Virus record (IMG/VR): IMGVR_UViG_3300023223_000182
Span: 1 to 43,148 of that record
Direction: 5' to 3' (one strand)
Source: a virus
Length of the DNA stretch: 43,148 nucleotides
The notes beneath the pieces were generated by a model. The model was not told the origin of the DNA. It made no database searches and saw only the letters and a program-made list of their open reading frames with translations. Position 1 is the first letter of the stretch; each line of letters begins with the position of its first letter. Made by a program: the position numbers and the translations under genes. Positions 38,795 to 43,148 of this stretch are shown piece after piece.

Positions 38795-39080
38795 TGATAA
38801 TCACAGTAACACTAGATACCTTGCCTTCAGCCTCAGATACATAAGGTTTAACGGCTACCGCATTACAAGGCACTGAAAGATGCCCATTTTCTTTAATTGT
38901 CCCACCAACTCGAATCCAATCTACTCCATTAGGTGTTACCTCTATTCCAATCCGTCTATTGGTATGATCTCCAGATTTACTCAAAACGTAAAAACTAATC
39001 ACCATCTCAACCGTTAAAGGAAGAAATTCTGTAGTAGGCTTAATATCATTCGCGTCTACTGTAAATGTTTTTGTAACCAC
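38784..39080 (-). CDS. Small beta-rich virion protein
   Basis: A 98-residue protein, mostly beta strands (FTVDANDIKPTTEFLPLTVEM, RIGIEVTPNGVDWIRVGG). One of four adjacent small beta proteins between capsid and neck genes, likely head decoration or neck components. The pattern SGDHTNRRIGIEVTPNGVDW suggests a binding-type beta sandwich. No family named. Confidence 0.55.
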   Translation of the reverse strand: MVTKTFTVDANDIKPTTEFLPLTVEMVISFYVLSKSGDHTNRRIGIEVTPNGVDWIRVGGTIKENGHLSVPCNAVAVKPYVSEAEGKVSSVTVIIIAR

Positions 39081-39081
39081 T

Positions 39082-39411
39082 TCAATACTCCGTTACATAT
39101 ATTGTAGGGTTTCCCTCTTCAGCAATAGCAGATATTTCCCCTGTATACATAGCACCAGCAGGCATACTCCATTCTGTACGCCCTTGCTCTTTACCATTGA
39201 TAAAAATACCTTGTTTAATATTGTCTTGTGCCGCTGGATATAGTCTAATCCAAACCGCTTTATCAGAAAAATTATTATCAAAATGAATAAAAATTCTACG
39301 CTCATTAGCAACAGAAACTAATCCAGCAGTTAAACTATTCAACGTATATGAAGTTACCTGTACCGATGTATCGTTTCTACTGGAATTAGTACCTATAATA
39401 TCTGTCATCAC
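39082..39411 (-). CDS. Small beta-rich virion protein
   Basis: A 109-residue beta-rich protein: RRIFIHFDNNFSDKAVWIRLYPA and a final IYVTEY. Its content, strands around the sequence FIHFDNN and GAMYTGEISAIA, is reminiscent of small phage decoration proteins. It shares its start base region with the preceding gene (stop/start overlap). Function inferred from position only. Confidence 0.55.
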   Translation of the reverse strand: MMTDIIGTNSSRNDTSVQVTSYTLNSLTAGLVSVANERRIFIHFDNNFSDKAVWIRLYPAAQDNIKQGIFINGKEQGRTEWSMPAGAMYTGEISAIAEEGNPTIYVTEY

Positions 39412-40178
39412 TAATTATCCACTACTAATAGTTGATAGAACGCATCAGCAGAAGCATCGTTATTAATCGCATCAGCTACCACTTTAATATCACTTCTTTC
39501 TATAAAAGGACCAAGCATAGCTGTGGGGTTAACCGATGCGATAGATTGATATACGTTAAAGGTTAATGATGGAATAAAAATACCGGAATCACCATCTGTT
39601 ATAAAAAGATTATGAAAGATACCCTCATCTTTTCCGGTCGTTGCCAACCAAAAAATCAACCAAGCTGTTTTACCATTCGGTACGGTACGATGAGAATTAA
39701 GTGATCTATTATCTCCTACATCTATTTGATGTCTTAAATTACCACCACCAGCTACTTGCACTGTAATAACACCTATTGCTCCACCTAGATTACCAACCGT
39801 ATTACCAGCATCGGTAACAATTGCTTTAATCGTCCTAAAAGAATTAATAGCCGTTAATAATACAGGCGTTGTACCGTTCAATGCTATAACCTCTGTTTGT
39901 TCATCATAGTTACTATCCAAATAATCTATAGTGACCTCTCTCGCTCCTGTCCCAACAGCAGTATCATTACTGTCATCGGATAATATTTCCCACTGTTCTC
40001 CTGCTGTTGGATAAAGAAAAGTGCCGCCAGCTTGCCATAAATCCTCTGGGGTACCTTGAGCAATAAAAGGATTAAAGCCAGGGGCATCAATAATAGCATG
40101 CCCTGATACATTACCCTTTTGGACCTCTACTAAAAAATTACTTAAGCCACTATCGCCAGGATAAAAACCAGTGGTCAT
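39411..40178 (-). CDS. Virion structural protein, probable head decoration
   Basis: A 255-residue beta-rich protein lying after the capsid gene cluster. It includes a segment EQWEILSDDSNDTAVGTGAREVTIDYLDSNYDEQTE (broken by turns) and HRTVPNGKTAWLIFWLATTG, resembling phage proteins annotated as capsid or fibre decoration. The 5' end overlaps the previous gene by 4 bases. No enzyme motif is present. Confidence 0.55.
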   Translation of the reverse strand: MTTGFYPGDSGLSNFLVEVQKGNVSGHAIIDAPGFNPFIAQGTPEDLWQAGGTFLYPTAGEQWEILSDDSNDTAVGTGAREVTIDYLDSNYDEQTEVIALNGTTPVLLTAINSFRTIKAIVTDAGNTVGNLGGAIGVITVQVAGGGNLRHQIDVGDNRSLNSHRTVPNGKTAWLIFWLATTGKDEGIFHNLFITDGDSGIFIPSLTFNVYQSIASVNPTAMLGPFIERSDIKVVADAINNDASADAFYQLLVVDN

Positions 40179-40453
40179 ACTACTGGCCTTACATTAACTT
40201 TCGCTGATGAACCCCGACTAAACGCCCAAGCACCAGAATCACCATTACTATTCCTAAGTGCTCCACCTTTACGCTTAATAATGTTGTAAGCATCGTGATC
40301 TGGCGAAGGTTGCGCCGCTTGAACAGCAAGATAAACATCAAAGAAACCTACGTTCTCAACGGAGATCGCAACTCCTACAGAAATTCCACTTAATGAGTAC
40401 AAATCTACCCATTCATTAAGTGGAATTTCTATATTTGGTGATGTATCTGCCAT
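40175..40453 (-). CDS. Small virion protein behind a ribosome-site hairpin
   Basis: A 92-residue protein, beta-rich (NEWVDLYSLSGISVGVAISVENVGF cut by turns), ending VNVRPVV. It may be a decoration or neck protein. The leader carries GGAGGAGG followed directly by a perfect 8-bp hairpin and then the ATG, an unusual arrangement for translation start. It overlaps the next gene by 4 bases. Confidence 0.6.
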   Translation of the reverse strand: MADTSPNIEIPLNEWVDLYSLSGISVGVAISVENVGFFDVYLAVQAAQPSPDHDAYNIIKRKGGALRNSNGDSGAWAFSRGSSAKVNVRPVV

Positions 40454-40460
40454 ATGTGAA

Positions 40461-40480
40461 GGGGGCTACTATTAGCCCCC
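40461..40480 (-). promoter_or_regulatory. Hairpin between Shine-Dalgarno and start codon
   Basis: On the minus strand: GGAGGAGGA (40489-40481), then GGGGGCTA-ATAG-TAGCCCCC (40480-40461, perfect 8-bp stem, 4-base loop), then 7 bases and ATG 40453. Linear spacing from Shine-Dalgarno to ATG would be about 28 bases, too far; with the hairpin folded it is about 8, near optimal. The absence of a T run argues against a terminator. Confidence 0.65.
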
Positions 40481-40512
40481 TCCTCCTCCATCTTTCTTTA
40501 TAACCATCTTTA

Positions 40513-40755
40513 TTACTTCTTTGCTTTACCTTTATCAGGATCAGGCGTTAAGTCTATCTTTTCTTTTTCTTTATCAGGCGTTAAGTCTATCTTTTCTTTT
40601 TCTTTCAAAGATCTAACTTTATTACCTAGTGATTTAGCTTGTGCATCCGTTAAAACTAATTCAGTGCCCACAGCGATCCTTTGAAGCTTACGATTAACCC
40701 TCATATTAAGTTTAGGATGGATAACTTCATGCGTTGGTTTTTTAGAATCTAACAT
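40513..40755 (-). CDS. Small lysine-rich protein with tandem repeat
   Basis: An 80-residue protein next to the capsid gene. The first half is a small folded domain (VIHPKLNMRVNRKLQRIAVG, VLTDAQAKSLGNKV). The C-terminal third is KEKEKIDLTPD repeated twice in a row and a basic end. The repeat is encoded by two 33-bp units. Head accessory role inferred from position between major capsid and decoration genes. Confidence 0.6.
   Translation of the reverse strand: MLDSKKPTHEVIHPKLNMRVNRKLQRIAVGTELVLTDAQAKSLGNKVRSLKEKEKIDLTPDKEKEKIDLTPDPDKGKAKK
40541..40606. repeat. Tandem 33-bp repeat, two units
   Basis: Units 40541-40573 and 40574-40606 differ only in their final base. They encode two copies of KEKEKIDLTPD in the reading frame on the minus strand. 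Near-identity indicates a recent duplication that may vary in copy number. Confidence 0.9.
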
Positions 40756-40765
40756 AATTCACCTC

Positions 40766-41815
40766 TTAATCTGCATGGAATGCACAAGTGTTGCTTGCAA
40801 AGTCTTCACGGACCTCAAAGCCTATCGCACCCCAAACCACAAAATCATAGTTAGAGTTATAGACAGGTCTAGGCATCGCAACCGTATTAACACCCATCCC
40901 AACAATAGGACGTATTTTATTCATGTCCAATGGAAAACCCATCAATTCATTCCCTGATAACTTAGATGTGGATTTAATCGCAGAAACGCCCATTAAATCA
41001 GCTAACTCTTGCATGATGATCTTAGCATCGTATTGCGTTGAAAACTTACGCTCAAAGTTAGAAGCAATCTCACGACTAATGTAATAGACTAATTCCATTT
41101 CACACTTATTTGTGATCCACATAATATCGCGTATTTCGATGAAGTTAGATTTAATATCTTCACCCGTTTGAGCGCTGTCTGTAAAATCAAAGTTAACACC
41201 GCCGCCACCTAAATCAATTTGTTCTACGCGGCTATCATTTCGCATCCCTCCCCAGCTCAAACCATCAACAACAATAGTATTACCTTGAGTATCAGTATGG
41301 CCATCGAGAAAGTTATCTGCTAAATGACGACGAAGTGTCGCGACAGATTCACGCTGGTCATCTATTAGACCATCAAACCCTTCAGAAGTCTGAGCGTTCC
41401 ATTCACGCCAATTACGCGTAAACCCCGTGTCATGAACAGGAATAATGGAGCCGTCAAAAGTAAACTCGACTTGATCAAACTTTACACCAATTTGACCTGT
41501 CATGGATGTTTGAGCACGACCAGCATCAGAAGCTTGCCTAAATCTATGCACAAGTTTACCAATACTTACTGATCGAGACAGGGGTAACAAATCATTTAAA
41601 AAAGTATCACCATCATCCGAACGCATCCGCTCAACAGTTACATTATCAAACTCTTGGAACACATCTTGTGGTATAAGCCCTTCGTTAATTTTAAGCTGTC
41701 CTAAACCAACAAACATACGTTCTTGATTGTTCGCTCCATTACGAGCTTCAATCACTGCATCCCATTGCTCTGCGCCAGCTCTGCTATTGCCAATTAAATC
41801 TCTGTGAAAATACAT
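40766..41815 (-). CDS. Major capsid protein
   Basis: A 349-residue protein placed after protease and decoration genes. It has capsid-like features: QDVFQEFDNVTVERMRSDDG (the region that joins to the E-loop), SVSIGKLVHRFRQASDAG, HLADNFLDGHTD, and a C-terminal segment with GAIGFEVREDFASNTC. The start ATG 41815 has GGAGG upstream, one of the strongest ribosome sites in the window, as expected for the most abundant protein. No N-terminal scaffold domain is evident, and scaffold function may lie in the protease C-terminus. Confidence 0.85.
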   Translation of the reverse strand: MYFHRDLIGNSRAGAEQWDAVIEARNGANNQERMFVGLGQLKINEGLIPQDVFQEFDNVTVERMRSDDGDTFLNDLLPLSRSVSIGKLVHRFRQASDAGRAQTSMTGQIGVKFDQVEFTFDGSIIPVHDTGFTRNWREWNAQTSEGFDGLIDDQRESVATLRRHLADNFLDGHTDTQGNTIVVDGLSWGGMRNDSRVEQIDLGGGGVNFDFTDSAQTGEDIKSNFIEIRDIMWITNKCEMELVYYISREIASNFERKFSTQYDAKIIMQELADLMGVSAIKSTSKLSGNELMGFPLDMNKIRPIVGMGVNTVAMPRPVYNSNYDFVVWGAIGFEVREDFASNTCAFHAD

Positions 41816-41825
41816 AATAGCCTCC

Positions 41826-42281
41826 TTAAGCTACACGAACACAAACAAGCTGTGTTCCTGATGTGGTTACAATTTCGTCTGAATGACAAAGAATAGCTAC
41901 CGTGCCATCTGTCGCCGCAATCGTTAGCAACCCTGGAGCAACGCGGGTTAATGCAGTTCCTTTAACCAAAGCTTGCCCCGTAACAACAAGAACATTAATA
42001 AACTCACCTGAGCGCGGCTGAATTGCTACCATGTTTTCGTTGATAGTCCATAAATCATCAACACTCTTTGATCGTTGCTGATCTTTATCAGCGACCATGA
42101 ACAACTCACCAAAAACAGTAGCCGCCGCATCACTAAGCTCTAACCCAGCATTTGCAGCAGCAAAATCCACAACTGATCCAGGCGTGATCGCCTCAGTCGC
42201 AACAGCCTCAATATTTAATGGCTTGTGTACAGCGCCATCAGCAGGGCCAACGAATATTACTCTTTTACTGATAACAGACAT
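41826..42281 (-). CDS. Capsid decoration protein
   Basis: A 151-residue beta-rich protein just upstream of the major capsid, the common place for a lambda gpD-like cement protein. Features: AITPGSVVDF near the start, GELFMVADKDQ, the VLVVTGQALVKGTALTR strand pair and VAILCHSDEIVT, a pattern found in phage capsid-stabilising proteins with a beta-tulip. Its ATG overlaps the protease stop (TAATG). Confidence 0.72.
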   Translation of the reverse strand: MSVISKRVIFVGPADGAVHKPLNIEAVATEAITPGSVVDFAAANAGLELSDAAATVFGELFMVADKDQQRSKSVDDLWTINENMVAIQPRSGEFINVLVVTGQALVKGTALTRVAPGLLTIAATDGTVAILCHSDEIVTTSGTQLVCVRVA

Positions 42282-43148
42282 TATTTATCTCCTGGCATTT
42301 TAGATGATACAACGTAAGCATCATCAGCGTTATTGTTAGCATTAACAACAGGAGATACACCAAACGCTTGACCACAATTCCCAGCCATCGTTTTTAATTT
42401 CTCCAAACCAAGCAGCTTAGCGCTTTTCGCATCCAAACCGGGGTAATTACCGCTATTGGCTACAATGTCCGCATAGCGGCTTAGCTCAGTATCAGCCTGT
42501 GCATTCATTAACGTTTCGATGCTAGCTAGTCGATCCATTAATGGCTTCAATGCATTGTTAACGATATCAAAAGGAGTGTTGGTTTCTTCATTACCACCAG
42601 ACCCTTCTCTGTTACCAGCTTCTTCACTACCACCAGACTCTTCACCGTTGCCAGCTTCCTGACTGACCTTCAATTGCATTTCACTGTGCTTTGCATAAAG
42701 CTGATCATCATCGAGGCCATCGACTTCGATCCCAGCTTTTCTTAAAGCGTTGATAATCAACTCTTTCATGATTTCACCTTTTGTATTAACCTTTGGTTCA
42801 AAACTGACAATCCTATCCACTGGAACAGGAATGCCTACTATCGTTACAATATCATTATCAATTCGATACGGTACTGTAAACAATCCTTCTGTAGCGTTAA
42901 AAATAACTTCTTCAGGAAATAACTCTTCTATAAAATTAACATCTAAACCAACACCCCGCAATGCTTCAAAAACTTTAGTATGTAATGCATCCATAGATAT
43001 ATCATCAGTATTAAGTTTTAAAACATGAGTTTCCACTTCGTACTTGGTATTCTTATTAACAGCAATTCCTACCCCCTGTTCAGGTGTAGCGGCTCCTACG
43101 GAATCTAACAATATTGCATCATGATCAAAAGTCATGTTAACAGCTACC
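42281..43148 (-). CDS. Prohead protease, C-terminal part with scaffold-like region
   Basis: The remaining 289 codons of the protease started at 473. It enters the window in frame (codon split across the ends) and ends at TAA 42281. The first part continues the protease fold; after about residue 125 of this part comes a Glu/Gly-rich, unstructured stretch with GNGEESGGSEEAGN repeats and then a helix (ALKPLMDRLASIETLMNAQ), the layout of a scaffold fused to a maturation protease. An internal ATG at 43135 is not the true start. If the C-terminal part acts as scaffold, self-cleavage would release it during maturation; this is inference. Confidence 0.78.
   Translation of the reverse strand, partial: VAVNMTFDHDAILLDSVGAATPEQGVGIAVNKNTKYEVETHVLKLNTDDISMDALHTKVFEALRGVGLDVNFIEELFPEEVIFNATEGLFTVPYRIDNDIVTIVGIPVPVDRIVSFEPKVNTKGEIMKELIINALRKAGIEVDGLDDDQLYAKHSEMQLKVSQEAGNGEESGGSEEAGNREGSGGNEETNTPFDIVNNALKPLMDRLASIETLMNAQADTELSRYADIVANSGNYPGLDAKSAKLLGLEKLKTMAGNCGQAFGVSPVVNANNNADDAYVVSSKMPGDK

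Noticed and set aside
40461-40480. Terminator between capsid and decoration genes
   Set aside because: The stem is strong but only two T residues follow on the minus strand, and the ATG is 7 bases away; a translation-spacing role fits better.
24529-43148. Transposable Mu-like prophage
   Set aside because: Tail genes are Mu-like, but there is no MuA/MuB-type transposase, no c repressor and no Mu-type ends; replication genes are of the polymerase/primase-helicase type.
1-43148. CRISPR array or tRNA genes
   Set aside because: No regularly spaced repeats and no cloverleaf-like sequence with a CCA-adjacent acceptor stem were noticed on either strand; a tRNA scan was not possible here.

Overview
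The window looks like one complete genome of a tailed bacteriophage with a contractile tail (myovirus morphology), linearised inside a gene. The first 473 bases (minus strand) encode the N-terminal part of a prohead protease and the last 868 bases (minus strand) encode the rest. Joining base 1 to base 43148 restores a single 446-codon frame, so the molecule is circular or circularly permuted. The host is probably Gram-negative: there is an amidase endolysin with a holin and a spanin-like protein, and a phage gene for a signal-peptide-bearing outer-membrane beta-barrel. No integrase, transposase, CI-like repressor or tRNA was recognised, so a lytic life style is likely, although the tail genes follow the order of phage Mu.

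Layout: two arms diverge from a control region at about 6070-6647. The leftward arm runs from two small early genes through terminase small and large subunits, portal, MuF-like protein and prohead protease, then (across the window ends) decoration protein, major capsid, a block of small virion proteins, head-tail connectors, tail terminator, sheath, tube, chaperone with a -1 frameshift, tape measure, Mu-like baseplate genes, tail fibre and its assembly factor, and finally lysis genes ending at 23595. The rightward arm (6648-23419) holds early, replication and nucleotide genes: a duplicated ribbon-helix-helix-like protein, primase-helicase, a half-length Dam-like methyltransferase, a secreted barrel protein, deoxyribosyltransferase-like, HNH endonuclease, a probable ssDNA-binding protein, thymidylate synthase, family A DNA polymerase, DEDD exonuclease, dNTP hydrolase-like, Cas4-like nuclease, VRR-NUC nuclease and SNF2-type helicase, with many tiny membrane and zinc-finger proteins between. 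The arms converge on a strong terminator at 23562-23596.

Regulation is the most distinctive part. Three promoters (6106 minus, 12741 plus, 23199 plus) share ATTATTAAT, exactly four bases, then TATAAT or TATACT, and an AGAGGGCTAAA leader; two of them are a 70-bp direct repeat. The main rightward leader carries a large hairpin whose left arm could pair instead with the ribosome binding site. Two other genes have hairpins placed on or just after the Shine-Dalgarno sequence, and the tail chaperone has a canonical A_AAT_TTT slippery site with a downstream frame that runs exactly to the tape measure gene.
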